A stretch of DNA of 33,210 bases from Lachnospiraceae bacterium AM93-12TA (GTDB lineage Bacteria; Bacillota; Clostridia; Lachnospirales; Lachnospiraceae): assembly GCA_027698105.1 (NCBI GenBank), contig JAQERH010000032.1:1-33210 (forward strand), written 5' to 3'. Shown one piece after another: positions 6,007-14,363 of this stretch (position 1 is its first letter; the number at the start of each line of letters is the position of its first letter). The translations under genes and the position numbers were made by a program. The notes under the pieces are model-generated. The model was given only the letters and a program-made list of their open reading frames with translations, did no database searches and was not told the origin of the DNA.

Positions 6007-8175
6007 CTACACTACCTCATCTAAAAATACACCGTCTATGGGGCGGATATCCTCTGTCCAAGACGGAAGGTGGATTTTGCTGTCTCTGCCTTCTTCTGCT
6101 GCAATCTCCTGTAATGGTCTGAAACCAAACAGCCACTGAGCCAGGCCGTCAATGGAAATAGCCAGCGTCACGCCGCTTTGTTCTGCCGCGCCTTCTGTCA
6201 TCTTCACAGCCCTGGCTCCCCCTGCCTTGTCTGTAAAAATCTGATAGCTTCCGGTACAGGCAGGCAGAAACGGATCCGTAATCTCCAGATATCCATCCGG
6301 CTCCTGTCCGGCTTCCCTGTCCCCATCTGTTTCCCCTGTTTTACTTCCGGAATCTGCGCCGGAAATCATCCGGAAAAAAGCCTCCACATCTGTCACTCTG
6401 GCCATAATTGCCGGTTTTTCCTGCTCTCTGTCCCTGAAAACCAGGCTGTCCTTTGTATAGAGAAGACGCTGTTCTCTCTTTTCAAAGCCCCACTCTGCGT
6501 GAAGGCCGGACAGCTTTTCCTCCCCATTCTCTTCTTCCAGTAAAAACTCCAGGATCCCATCCTCGCTGGCTAACTCTCTTATCAGCCTTGACACATAGGC
6601 CTCATCCCGAAGGCAGTATGCCTCAAACCGCTCCTTCAGCCATTGTTCCATGAAAGCTGCCGCCTGGGCTGCGTCCTCCCGGCTGCTGCAGGGCCTGCAG
6701 TTCAGCCTCTCCTTCGCTTCTTCTGTCAGGTGAAACTTCGGCTGGCGATAGATAAAGGAAAACTGGAAGGGACGGTAAATCGCCTCATCGGCAGGCATCA
6801 AAAAGGTAAACGGCACATGAGCCTGATTCATATCCTCCAGCATTTTTTTAAGAATAGAACGCATATGGCCCTGATGGCGGCTGTCTTTATCAGTAGCCAC
6901 CCCCACAATATAATCGACCGGCCATTTTCCGTCCCGGCAGACAAAGGTGTAGGGATTCAGCTGGGCCATGGACACCAGCCTTCCCGCCTCTGCCTTAATT
7001 AAAATCCTGTTGTCCTTCACCTTCTCCTGATAATAATAATCAGCAAAGGAAACAGAGTCATCTGGAAATGCCTCATGCCACAGCGTCCGGCAGCGCTGTT
7101 TTTCCTCATCATCGGCATAGCGAAGTCCATCCTTCCATAACGCTTCGGAACTGTCGTTTTGAGCAGTTCCTGCCAGCTGAGCTGCCGTAAGCTCCTCCTC
7201 CGGCTCTGCCAGGGCTCCTATCTTTTCTGCCCAGTCAAATCCCTCTTCTGTACCAGCTCCCTGGCCGAAGGAAATCTGCTGTACCAGATATTTCTTTGCA
7301 AAATCAATGGGACAGTAGGACATTTTCGCCCGTCTAAGTCCCTCCAGTCCCAGATCATCCTCCCGGTTCACCAGCTCGATTCCCGGAAATTCTTCTAATA
7401 GAAACTGCTGGTTGATCAGCTGATACAGCCCTCGCATTTCCGGATTAGCCTTCTCAATGTGGATGACAGCCATCCGCTCCAGAGGGTTATAGCTTCCAAT
7501 TGAGAATGCTTCCATCTCTCCGTCCACATAGATTCCGCCCATGCGGATATTTAAGGAACAGCAGTTTCTCAGGATTTCGTGGATGCCCCTGACCTCAAAA
7601 TCCAGGTGCTCCTCCACCTCTTCGCCCTTGCCCTCTCTCCAGCGGTCTAAAAACTTCCAGACATCCTGGATGTGATCGCAGGTCAGGGTTCTGTACTCAT
7701 AGCGTCCTTCATACGCCTTTTTAAAAGCATTCAGGTTATTTTTCTTTTTGTGGAGTTTTTTTCCGGAAAGGGTTTTCAGGGCCTCAGCTGAATAAATGTA
7801 ATCTGCAGCTCCCTCCTCTTCCTTTACCAGATAGTTTTCCGGGGACAGCTTCAGGTACTTCACAGCCTCCTCATCCGCCAGATTGATCACCAGAGGATAT
7901 CCTAATTCTTCATTAAAATACTTCTCCAATGCCTGAAAGGCTTCCTTTAAGTCCTCCTCCCGGCACAGCGGCATGGCAGAAAATACCCGGCCCTTGTATT
8001 CCATCAGCCAGAGAAGGGCTTTATCCTCCCATATGGCATATCGTACATTATAATATTCTCTCCAGAGAAAACTCTCCAGAAATACGCTGTCACAGGTTTT
8101 ATTGCGGCGCATCAGATAGAAAGGTGTCAGCCTGTCAAGATCCTTAGCGCTGATTGGTTTAAATTCCAGATTCAT
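6007..8175 (-). CDS. Fusion protein: DUF2156 domain + Eis-like GNAT acetyltransferase + SCP2-like tail
   Basis: A 722-residue fusion. Residues ~1-300 are a DUF2156 module, related to the acyltransferase part of phosphatidylglycerol lysyltransferases (FKPISAKDLDRLTPFY, KLHKKKNNLNAFKK, VNREDDLGLEGLRRAKMSY). Residues ~345-490 form a GNAT N-acetyltransferase with the acetyl-CoA loop VATDKDSRHQGHMRSIL and the Eis-like FLMPADEAIYRPFQF. The C-terminal ~120 residues resemble the sterol-carrier-like domain of Eis proteins. The ATG at 8175 follows AGGAAGGAAA and opens the DUF2156 domain; a longer reading to 8289 adds 38 residues with no family match. Substrates are unknown: peptide, aminoglycoside or lipid amino groups are possible. 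The sirtuin gene follows 115 bp downstream in the same direction. Confidence 0.85.
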   Translation of the reverse strand: MNLEFKPISAKDLDRLTPFYLMRRNKTCDSVFLESFLWREYYNVRYAIWEDKALLWLMEYKGRVFSAMPLCREEDLKEAFQALEKYFNEELGYPLVINLADEEAVKYLKLSPENYLVKEEEGAADYIYSAEALKTLSGKKLHKKKNNLNAFKKAYEGRYEYRTLTCDHIQDVWKFLDRWREGKGEEVEEHLDFEVRGIHEILRNCCSLNIRMGGIYVDGEMEAFSIGSYNPLERMAVIHIEKANPEMRGLYQLINQQFLLEEFPGIELVNREDDLGLEGLRRAKMSYCPIDFAKKYLVQQISFGQGAGTEEGFDWAEKIGALAEPEEELTAAQLAGTAQNDSSEALWKDGLRYADDEEKQRCRTLWHEAFPDDSVSFADYYYQEKVKDNRILIKAEAGRLVSMAQLNPYTFVCRDGKWPVDYIVGVATDKDSRHQGHMRSILKKMLEDMNQAHVPFTFLMPADEAIYRPFQFSFIYRQPKFHLTEEAKERLNCRPCSSREDAAQAAAFMEQWLKERFEAYCLRDEAYVSRLIRELASEDGILEFLLEEENGEEKLSGLHAEWGFEKREQRLLYTKDSLVFRDREQEKPAIMARVTDVEAFFRMISGADSGSKTGETDGDREAGQEPDGYLEITDPFLPACTGSYQIFTDKAGGARAVKMTEGAAEQSGVTLAISIDGLAQWLFGFRPLQEIAAEEGRDSKIHLPSWTEDIRPIDGVFLDEVV

Positions 8176-8302
8176 AGATTGATTTCCTTCCTGGTTTTTG
8201 CAATATTTTACCATATCCTCTCTGCGGATATGATCCTTCGGCGGATACGCACGGTTTGAATCTGTATCTGCTTCGCTGTGCTCGCTCAAACCGGTATGCG
8301 CG

Positions 8303-8337
8303 ATGATATAATGCCTGCTTTGCAGCCATTATATCAT
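8303..8337. promoter_or_regulatory. 35-bp near-perfect palindrome containing TATAAT on both strands
   Basis: Arms ATGATATAATG (8303-8313) and CATTATATCAT (8327-8337) are perfect complements. Inside them CTGC-TTT-GCAG pairs further, leaving one C/C mismatch and a 3-nt loop. A TATAAT -10-like hexamer occurs on each strand within the arms. It lies between the divergent DUF2156/GNAT and ABC-transporter genes, so it may be an operator with divergent promoters or a strong leader hairpin. No good -35 box accompanies either hexamer. Confidence 0.6.
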
Positions 8338-8500
8338 AATTTCCTTCTTTTATGGAAGCGGGAAGGCCTGAAAATCATGTCGTGAATAGATTTATAGATT
8401 TTTTCAATATATCTTTATTTTATATAGAAAATACCAATCTCGAACCATTTAAAAAGGTGCTAAAATAGTAATATATTTCATACAGATGGGAGTTCTTAGT

Positions 8501-9262
8501 TTGAATAAACCGATGATTCAGATGGATGGAATTGTAAAGCGGTTCGGCTCCATCACAGCCCTTGACAACATGAATTTTCAGGCCTTCGGCGGGGAAATTA
8601 CCGCCATTGTAGGTGATAACGGTTCTGGAAAAAGTACGCTGATTCAGATTCTCACCGGATGTCTGAAACCGGATCAGGGTGTCATCCGGATCAAGGACCG
8701 CATATTCCGATCCCTGACAGTCAAAGAGGCGATGGAACAGGGCATCACTGCTGTCTATCAGGATCTGGCCCTTGATAACTGTAAGGACTGCGCCGGCAAC
8801 CTGTTTCTTGGGCGAGAGCTTCTGCGCTTCGGACTTTTTCTGGATCACAGAGCCATGTACCGGGAGTCAGAACGGCTTTTAAAGCAGCTTCATATCCATA
8901 TTCCAGATATTCGCCAGCCAGTAGAAAAAATGTCCGGCGGGCAGAGACAGGCAGTAGCTATTGCAAGAGCCGTGTACCAGAACGGTGATATTATGATTTT
9001 TGACGAACCCACCTCAGCTATGGGAATGAAGGAAACCGCCCGGATTATGAAGCTGTTCTGCGCCTTGAAAGAACAGGGGAAAACCATTATCCTGATCAGC
9101 CACAACCTGTTTCAGGTTTTCGACATTTCTGACCGGATCTGTGTCATCAAAAACGGCAGACAGGTGGATTCCTTTCTTACAAAGGACAGCTCCCCGGAAC
9201 AGCTGTACCAGACAATTATTGAAAAGGAAGAGCAGACCGATGACAAAGAAATGGATCAGTAA
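8501..9262 (+). CDS. Ribose/monosaccharide-type ABC transporter ATP-binding protein (single domain)
   Basis: ATPase subunit of a carbohydrate-uptake (CUT2/ribose-type) ABC importer. With the TTG start at 8501 (GGGAG eight bases upstream) the product has 253 residues. Walker A GDNGSGKST is at 38-46, the Q-loop Gln at 87, signature MSGGQ at 144-148, Walker B IMIFDEP at 164-170 and a switch His in LISHN. It has one nucleotide-binding domain, unlike RbsA, which has two, so it resembles FrcA and would act as a homodimer. An ATG at 8486 is in frame but has no ribosome binding site. It overlaps the permease gene by 23 bases and starts a four-gene operon ending in a PsuG-like gene. Confidence 0.92.
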   Translation: MNKPMIQMDGIVKRFGSITALDNMNFQAFGGEITAIVGDNGSGKSTLIQILTGCLKPDQGVIRIKDRIFRSLTVKEAMEQGITAVYQDLALDNCKDCAGNLFLGRELLRFGLFLDHRAMYRESERLLKQLHIHIPDIRQPVEKMSGGQRQAVAIARAVYQNGDIMIFDEPTSAMGMKETARIMKLFCALKEQGKTIILISHNLFQVFDISDRICVIKNGRQVDSFLTKDSSPEQLYQTIIEKEEQTDDKEMDQ

Positions 9263-10199
9263 ATATTCCCAGCAGCTGTTTCTGATGGCTGTGCTGTTAT
9301 TTATCTGCGCTGTTTTAGCGGAAAAAAGCGAATATTTCTTTACATGGAAAAATATCAGAAATGTTCTGGAGGCTGCCAGCTACCGGATGGTGCTGGCTGT
9401 AGGCATGACCTTTGTAGTAGCCTCCGGCGTGATGGATCTGTCTGCCGGATCCATTGTCTCCCTCTGTGGGGTACTGACGGCTCTGGCTCTTCACGGCGGA
9501 ATAGGAATCCCGGCGGCCTGCCTTATGGGAATCGCGGCAGGCGGGCTGATGGGCGCCTTAAACGGCGTTCTCATCCACTGCACGGGAATCAATTTTTTCG
9601 TCCTCACCCTGGCCTCCAGCAGTATGCTCCGTGGTATTTCCTTAATGATTACAGACGGAAAACCCATCACCAAATTCGGAAAAGAATTCATGCAGCTGGG
9701 AATCGGGCGTATCGGTGAATTTCAGCTTCCTGTTCTCTTTGCTCTGGCGCTGATTCTTCTTTCCTTTCCTCTGATGTTCCACACAAAATGGGGAAATTAT
9801 ATTCAGGCTCTGGGAGGCAGCGAAACTGCCCTGAAACGATCCGGAGTAAGAACCGGCTTCTACCGCGTTTCCGTCCATATATTCCTAGGAATCGCAGCTG
9901 CTGTTACTGCCGTTATCGTCACTGCGCGCCTGAATTCCGCTGAACCAAATGCTGGTATGAATATGGAATTTGACGCTGTCACAGCAGTGATTATGGGCGG
10001 TACGCCCATCCGAGGAGGAAATGCCAGCATTACAGGAACTGTTCTGGCCGTTCTGATTCTGGGAATCATTCGAAACGGGCTGACACTTTTAAGCGTATCC
10101 TCAGACTTCCAGCAGTGGATCACTGGATTTTTGCTGCTGATGTCTGTATTAATTTCAGAAATTAAGGTCTGGAAGTTCAGGGCTTTAATCAAATCATAA
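9240..10199 (+). CDS. Ribose/monosaccharide-type ABC transporter permease
   Basis: Membrane subunit of the same importer, 319 residues, of the RbsC/FrcC (BPD_transp_2) family. About eight to ten hydrophobic segments are visible. Family landmarks include YRMVLAVGMTFVVASGVMDLSAGSIVSLCGV near the N-terminus, the ALGGSETALKRSGV cytoplasmic coupling loop, and AVIMGGTPIRGGNASITGT near the C-terminus. The ATG at 9240 is chosen because it follows GGAAGAG and begins MTKKW directly before the first membrane span; the upstream in-frame extension lies inside the ATPase gene. It overlaps that gene by 23 bases, implying coupled translation. Confidence 0.92.
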   Translation: MTKKWISKYSQQLFLMAVLLFICAVLAEKSEYFFTWKNIRNVLEAASYRMVLAVGMTFVVASGVMDLSAGSIVSLCGVLTALALHGGIGIPAACLMGIAAGGLMGALNGVLIHCTGINFFVLTLASSSMLRGISLMITDGKPITKFGKEFMQLGIGRIGEFQLPVLFALALILLSFPLMFHTKWGNYIQALGGSETALKRSGVRTGFYRVSVHIFLGIAAAVTAVIVTARLNSAEPNAGMNMEFDAVTAVIMGGTPIRGGNASITGTVLAVLILGIIRNGLTLLSVSSDFQQWITGFLLLMSVLISEIKVWKFRALIKS

Positions 10200-10222
10200 A
10201 TCACAAAGATTGAGGAGGTAGT

Positions 10223-11350
10223 ATGATGAGAAAATGTTTCACAGGTTTACTGGCAGCCGGCTGTATAGCAGCAGTATTAACAGGATGCGGCAGCTCTGAC
10301 AGCGGAAAGGAAACGTCCGCTCCGGAGACAACGGCTGCTGCTGAAAAAACGACAGAGGCAGAAACTTCTAAAGAGACTGAGGCGGCAGAGGCTTCCTCCG
10401 GCAAGGTGGATCAGCTGCTGGCTGATGTGGAGACCAGAATGAGCGAAGCCTTAGGGGAGCTTCCGGAAAGCGGCCAGGGAGAGAAAATCGGCGTTCTTAT
10501 AAGCTCCACCTCCAACGAGTTCTGGGGAACCATGAAGACCCGCTATGAAGAGGCAGCTAAGGATCTGGGAATTGAAGTCGAAGTGTTTGAGGCAGATGCT
10601 GAGGACGATACACAGGGACAGCTGGATGCATTAAACACCATGGTAACCATGGATTTCGATGCCATTATCCTCTCCCCGATTGACGGCACAAATCTGATTC
10701 CAGGCATCGTAGCTGCCAACGAGGCAGAAATCCCTGTCATCAACCTGGGACCTGGCGTAGACGGAGAAGCCTTAGCTGATGCAGGCGGCCATCTGGATGG
10801 AAAAATCACTGTAAACTTCGAGGAACAGGGCAGCACAGTTGCCAATGACATGATTGCCAGAATGGAGGACGGCGGAAAGGTTGCCATTCTCTCCGGACTG
10901 GAAGGTGCAGGACAGAGCGTAGGCAGAACAAACGGAGCCAAGGCCGTGTTTGAGAGCACAGAGGGCATTGAGCTGGCTGCTGTCCAGGCCTGCGACTGGG
11001 ATACAGAAAAGGCTTATGAAGCAACCAAGGATATTCTCACTGCAAATCCGGATCTGGAAGGCATCTTCGCCTGCAACGACAACATGGCGTTAGCTGCTGT
11101 TCAGGCTCTCCAGGAGATGGGCAATGAAGACGTAATGGTATACGGCGTAGACTACACTTCCGATGCCAAGGCTGCTATCGAAGAGGGAACCATGATGGGA
11201 AGCATGACCTACTCCAGCGCCATCTACACAAAGGCAGCTGAGGAGATGGCTATGCTGATCGCTCAGGGCAAGACCTTTGAGGAGCCGGTTTACCTGCCGC
11301 TGACACTTGTAACACAGGACAATGTAGCTGACTTTGAAGGCTGGAAATAA
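10223..11350 (+). CDS. Sugar/nucleoside ABC transporter substrate-binding lipoprotein
   Basis: A 375-residue periplasmic-binding-protein type 1 family lipoprotein that captures the substrate outside the cell for the importer encoded just upstream. A lipoprotein signal peptide ends in LTGC, giving a lipidated Cys near residue 22. A Thr/Glu/Ala-rich linker follows to about residue 60. The two-lobe domain has IGVLISSTSNEFWGTMK, DAIILSPIDGTNLIPGI, VAILSGLEGAGQSVGRTNG and GIFACNDNMALAAVQAL, like RbsB and related proteins. AGGAGG precedes ATGATG. The ligand cannot be read from the sequence; the PsuG-like gene two bases downstream suggests a ribosyl compound or C-nucleoside rather than a plain hexose (inference). 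Confidence 0.92.
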   Translation: MMRKCFTGLLAAGCIAAVLTGCGSSDSGKETSAPETTAAAEKTTEAETSKETEAAEASSGKVDQLLADVETRMSEALGELPESGQGEKIGVLISSTSNEFWGTMKTRYEEAAKDLGIEVEVFEADAEDDTQGQLDALNTMVTMDFDAIILSPIDGTNLIPGIVAANEAEIPVINLGPGVDGEALADAGGHLDGKITVNFEEQGSTVANDMIARMEDGGKVAILSGLEGAGQSVGRTNGAKAVFESTEGIELAAVQACDWDTEKAYEATKDILTANPDLEGIFACNDNMALAAVQALQEMGNEDVMVYGVDYTSDAKAAIEEGTMMGSMTYSSAIYTKAAEEMAMLIAQGKTFEEPVYLPLTLVTQDNVADFEGWK

Positions 11351-11352
11351 GT

Positions 11353-12138
11353 ATGAAGTATTTAATTGAGACAGCGCTTTTAACCCATGGTCTGCGCTCT
11401 CTGAGCAATGATTATCTGAAAGCTCACTGGACTCTTTCCGAGGCTTCTATCGCCTGGATCTGTAGAGGAGAAATCAGAATCGGAACTATGGAGGAATATC
11501 TCTCTTTCCGCACAGAAGCCCAGTCTGCCATCAGAATTGACTGCGAGATCCTGGACAAGGCTCTGCAGGACGGCCTTTCCGGGGCTCTCACGGCCTCCGG
11601 AACTATGGCTGTGTGCAGAAAACTTGGAATTCCCATGGCAGTCACCTGCGGTATGGGGGGCATTGGAGATATTAAAGGAGAGGAGCTCTGCCCGGATCTT
11701 CCCGCTCTGGCTGAAATTCCTGTTATCCTGGTATCTACCGGCCCCAAGGATATGCTGGATCGACAGGCTACCATCTCCTGGCTCACCTCCCACGGTGTCC
11801 AGGTCATCGGCGCAGAACGCAATTTCTGCACCGGATATGTGTTTACCGGCGAACCAGTACAGCTTCAGGCAGTTCTGAAGGACTCCGCGTTTGCAAATCA
11901 GCCTGGTTCCCTTCGGCCCCCGCTTCTGATTATCAATGAAATTCCGGAAGAAAAGCGAGTAAAGGATCGCCAAATTCTCGCAGAAGCTGTGGCAGAGGGA
12001 AAACGGGCAGAGCAGGAGGGCCGGTATTTTCACCCTGCTGCCAATGGGAAAATCGACGAGCTGACAGATGGGTATTCCTCAGAAATTCAGCTGGCATCCC
12101 TGTTGGCAAATGCAGAACTGGCAGGACAAATCCTGTAG
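11353..12138 (+). CDS. Divergent pseudouridine-5'-phosphate glycosidase (PsuG/IndA family) homologue
   Basis: A 261-residue member of the PsuG family, which splits pseudouridine 5'-phosphate into uracil and ribose 5-phosphate. Matches to my recollection of E. coli PsuG: Glu6 in ETALLTHG (E31), Asp115 (D149), Lys132 in STGPKDMLD (K166, the sugar-adduct lysine), GALTASGTM and CGMGGIGDIKGEE. Two conserved residues differ: Arg61 stands where K93 is expected and Glu244 where N289 is expected. The HRG of the GGVHRGAE loop is also missing and the chain is ~50 residues shorter. It starts two bases after the lipoprotein gene, so it belongs to the importer operon. No pseudouridine kinase is in the window. 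It may act on another C- or N-glycoside; the family call is firm, the reaction is not. Confidence 0.82.
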   Translation: MKYLIETALLTHGLRSLSNDYLKAHWTLSEASIAWICRGEIRIGTMEEYLSFRTEAQSAIRIDCEILDKALQDGLSGALTASGTMAVCRKLGIPMAVTCGMGGIGDIKGEELCPDLPALAEIPVILVSTGPKDMLDRQATISWLTSHGVQVIGAERNFCTGYVFTGEPVQLQAVLKDSAFANQPGSLRPPLLIINEIPEEKRVKDRQILAEAVAEGKRAEQEGRYFHPAANGKIDELTDGYSSEIQLASLLANAELAGQIL

Positions 12139-12164
12139 CAGGATTCATATCCCTGAAAAAACAA

Positions 12165-12240
12165 AAAACGACAGACCTGGTGATACAAACCGGGCTTTCA
12201 CAAAAAAGCCTGTTCATCTGTTCACCAGGTCTGTCGTTTT
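12165..12240. terminator. Bidirectional terminator between the PsuG-like operon and hsp20
   Basis: A perfect 19-bp inverted repeat (12165-12183 and 12222-12240) with A-tract and T-tract ends encloses a 38-nt loop that contains its own GGCTTT/AAAGCC hairpin. It sits between two convergent genes and can stop both transcripts. Confidence 0.88.
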
Positions 12241-12263
12241 CTTATTTAACCGCTGTGATGATG

Positions 12264-12713
12264 TTATCCCTCAATGGCAATATAGCGGTTTTCTTCCATC
12301 TTCTTCTGTTCCTTTTTCGGGAAGGAAATCTTCAGGATACCATCCTCAAATCTGGCCTTGATATCCTCTTCACTGATTTGCTCTCCGATGTAAAAACTTC
12401 TGCTGCAGGAGCCGCTGCAGCGCTCTCTTCTGATGTATCTGCCTTCCTTGTCTTTCTCATCCTTGTCAAGGCCCTTAGCGGCGCTGATAGTCATATAGCC
12501 ATCCTTCAGCTCTGCTGTAACCTCTTCCTTCTTAAATCCCGGAAGGTCGATATCCAGCTCATAGGTATCGTCAGTCTCTCTCACATCTGTCTTCATCATG
12601 TTCTTCGCGTGTTTTCCGTACAGCGGATTGCGTCCCTCGAAGAAATTCCTGTCAAATGGGAAATCCATCCAATCGTCAAATAAATTCTCTCCAAAAATGC
12701 TTGGCATTAACAT
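12264..12713 (-). CDS. Small heat-shock protein, Hsp20/alpha-crystallin family
   Basis: A 149-residue ATP-independent chaperone that holds unfolding proteins. The alpha-crystallin domain spans about residues 40-135 (MKTDVRETDDTYELDIDLPG, FKKEEVTAELKDGYMTI, RRERCSGSCSRSFYIGEQ, ARFEDGILKISFPK), followed by a short tail with IAIEG. AGGAGG stands eight bases before the ATG. A promoter overlapped by a CIRCE-like operator lies ~165 bp upstream, so control by HrcA is likely. The long 5' leader could add thermal control, but I could not identify a known RNA thermometer. Confidence 0.95.
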   Translation of the reverse strand: MLMPSIFGENLFDDWMDFPFDRNFFEGRNPLYGKHAKNMMKTDVRETDDTYELDIDLPGFKKEEVTAELKDGYMTISAAKGLDKDEKDKEGRYIRRERCSGSCSRSFYIGEQISEEDIKARFEDGILKISFPKKEQKKMEENRYIAIEG

Positions 12714-12876
12714 AAAACATACCTCCTATCCTTTCAGATGTTACGGTTCCGTTTCATGGCTGGGACTGTAATATCATCGTCTGCTGTCTGCAGACTGTTA
12801 TCAGTTTTTCTGTTGTCAGAACTCAGAAGGTTCTTTCAGGTCTTACTTTTGTTTCCCTCCTCTTTGTTCTATCTGT

Positions 12877-12905
12877 AATATAACACATGATATTAGCAGT
12901 GTCAA
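12877..12905 (-). promoter_or_regulatory. SigA promoter of hsp20
   Basis: On the minus strand a consensus TTGACA (12905-12900) and TATATT (12882-12877) are spaced by 17 bp. The -35 box lies inside the CIRCE-like element, the expected position for repression. Confidence 0.85.
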
Positions 12906-12919
12906 GAGGTGAGTGCTAA
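12893..12919. promoter_or_regulatory. CIRCE-like HrcA operator
   Basis: TTAGCAGTG - 9 bp - GAGTGCTAA. The right arm is the exact CIRCE half-site; the left arm differs from TTAGCACTC at two positions. It overlaps the hsp20 -35 box. CIRCE is the known binding site of the heat-shock repressor HrcA. Confidence 0.8.
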
Positions 12920-12948
12920 TTTTTTTAAAAAATTATTTCTTTTCACAC

Positions 12949-13719
12949 CTATTTCTGCTCAGGATAGCTTTCATTCATACTGCACTCAAACAAAAATGCT
13001 TCTCCTGGATGATCGGTCTTCCTTTCCCCTGAAAATGATGTATAAACTTTTATCTGTGTAAAGCCTGCTGCTCTTAAATACTGTTCCATTTCCCCTTCCC
13101 GGTAGAGGTAAATCTGAAAATCCATTTCCTCTCTCTGCTGCAGCTTTGAATCGCAGTACAGCTCATAAATACCCGGCAAAAACTGGATCTGCGCCATCTT
13201 ATCATAAAAACTTTTTGTTTTTAAAATCAGGTCAAATCCATCTTTTGTTTTTACAGATGCAGAAACCTCATACCCATTGCTGTCCGGGCATCGATCTGCT
13301 TCTGTCTCAACTGAAAAAACAAGCTTTCCTTTTTCAGACAGACACTCTCTCAAATTTTTTAATATTTTTCTGCACAGCCCAATATCAGTAAACAGAGAAA
13401 TTGAACCAGCTGGAATGAAAATATAATCATACTTTTCTTTTGGGCAATACTCTGACAGATCAGCCTGAATCACCTTCGCGTCCGGTGCCTTCTGCTTCAG
13501 TTGAGCCAGCATTTCACCTGACAAATCAAGTCCCGTTATATCAAATCCCCGTTCCATAAAAGGGATTAAAAAGCGGCCGCTTCCACACAGCGGTTCTAAA
13601 ATTCTGCATCCTTTCTCTGCATAAGAAAGATAGAAGTTCAGCTCCTCTTCTGAAGCCTTCTCATGTAAAATTTCATACATCCTGGTACATAAACTGCCAT
13701 AGTAATTCTGCCTTCTCAT
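12949..13719 (-). CDS. Class I SAM-dependent methyltransferase
   Basis: A 256-residue Rossmann-fold methyltransferase. Motif I is ILEPLCGSGRFLIPF (about 40-54), the acidic residue that would hold the SAM ribose is in ITGLDLSGEML (61-71), and the adenine-side acid is in VIQADLSEY. The substrate is unknown; proteins of this layout act on small molecules, lipids or other targets. Its start ATG overlaps the stop of the HD-domain gene (ATGA), so the two are coupled. It is the last gene of a lipoprotein-HD-methyltransferase operon and ends just before the hsp20 promoter region. Confidence 0.85.
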   Translation of the reverse strand: MRRQNYYGSLCTRMYEILHEKASEEELNFYLSYAEKGCRILEPLCGSGRFLIPFMERGFDITGLDLSGEMLAQLKQKAPDAKVIQADLSEYCPKEKYDYIFIPAGSISLFTDIGLCRKILKNLRECLSEKGKLVFSVETEADRCPDSNGYEVSASVKTKDGFDLILKTKSFYDKMAQIQFLPGIYELYCDSKLQQREEMDFQIYLYREGEMEQYLRAAGFTQIKVYTSFSGERKTDHPGEAFLFECSMNESYPEQK

Positions 13720-14282
13720 TCTGCATCTCTCCTGATTTTTTTCACCGTATCTTCCCTGGCCTCTCTGCGAAGCTGCCGCATATATTCAGAGAAGGCAGCT
13801 TTATCCTCCCCATAGGTCTGGTTCAGCTCGTATTCCATGGGAAGCCAGGTACTCAAATCTGATAAATTATGCTGCAGTACCGCCTCCATACTGTCTATGG
13901 CCTTATAAATCTTAGCTTCCAGTGTGCTGCGTTCCGCCATTTCATTATATAAAGCTTCCATCTTTTCTGCATATGGAGCCGGAAGGGAGGAAACCCAATC
14001 TCTGAGAAGCCGCTCCTCCCTCTCTTCATCTTCCTCTGTCTTTTCAAAAGCCGGTATGTCCCCGGTAAAGGCCTCCCCCAGATCATGAATGATACACATA
14101 GCCGTCACCTTATCCATATCCGCCTCAGGAAATTCATCCCGCATGAAAAATGCCATCAGAGTCATCATCCAGCTGTGCTCTGCCACACTTTCCCGCCGTC
14201 CCTTAGATGTATAGCAGTGGCGTGTGGTATCCTTTAACCGCTCCGCAACTGTCAGCGTCTCGATCAGTTTTCTTGCCTCCAT
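13716..14282 (-). CDS. HD-domain hydrolase, YfbR / 5'-nucleotidase-like
   Basis: A 188-residue metal-dependent phosphohydrolase of the HD superfamily. Ligands are visible as His36 (SVAEHSWMM), His66-Asp67 (CIIHDLGEAFTGDIP) and Asp130 (YKAIDSMEAVLQH), the pattern of YfbR-like 5'-deoxynucleotidases. These dephosphorylate deoxynucleoside monophosphates and help balance nucleotide pools. The ATG at 14282 fits a GGGAG eight bases upstream and the family N-terminus; a longer reading adds 26 residues without family features. It overlaps the methyltransferase gene by four bases. Confidence 0.88.
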   Translation of the reverse strand: MEARKLIETLTVAERLKDTTRHCYTSKGRRESVAEHSWMMTLMAFFMRDEFPEADMDKVTAMCIIHDLGEAFTGDIPAFEKTEEDEEREERLLRDWVSSLPAPYAEKMEALYNEMAERSTLEAKIYKAIDSMEAVLQHNLSDLSTWLPMEYELNQTYGEDKAAFSEYMRQLRREAREDTVKKIRRDAE

Positions 14283-14363
14283 CTCTTCCTCTCCCTTCTG
14301 CTGCCCTGCTTCGCAGGCATAACATTTCTCTGCACGCCCTCTCTTCTGTTTCCAGGCCATCCG

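Noticed and set aside
8176..8289. N-terminal extension of the DUF2156/GNAT protein
   Set aside because: The extra 38 residues show no family features and a good ribosome binding site precedes the ATG at 8175.
12714..12870. RNA thermometer in the hsp20 leader
   Set aside because: The AGGAGG is not paired with a complementary U-rich or CCUCCU stretch that I can find.
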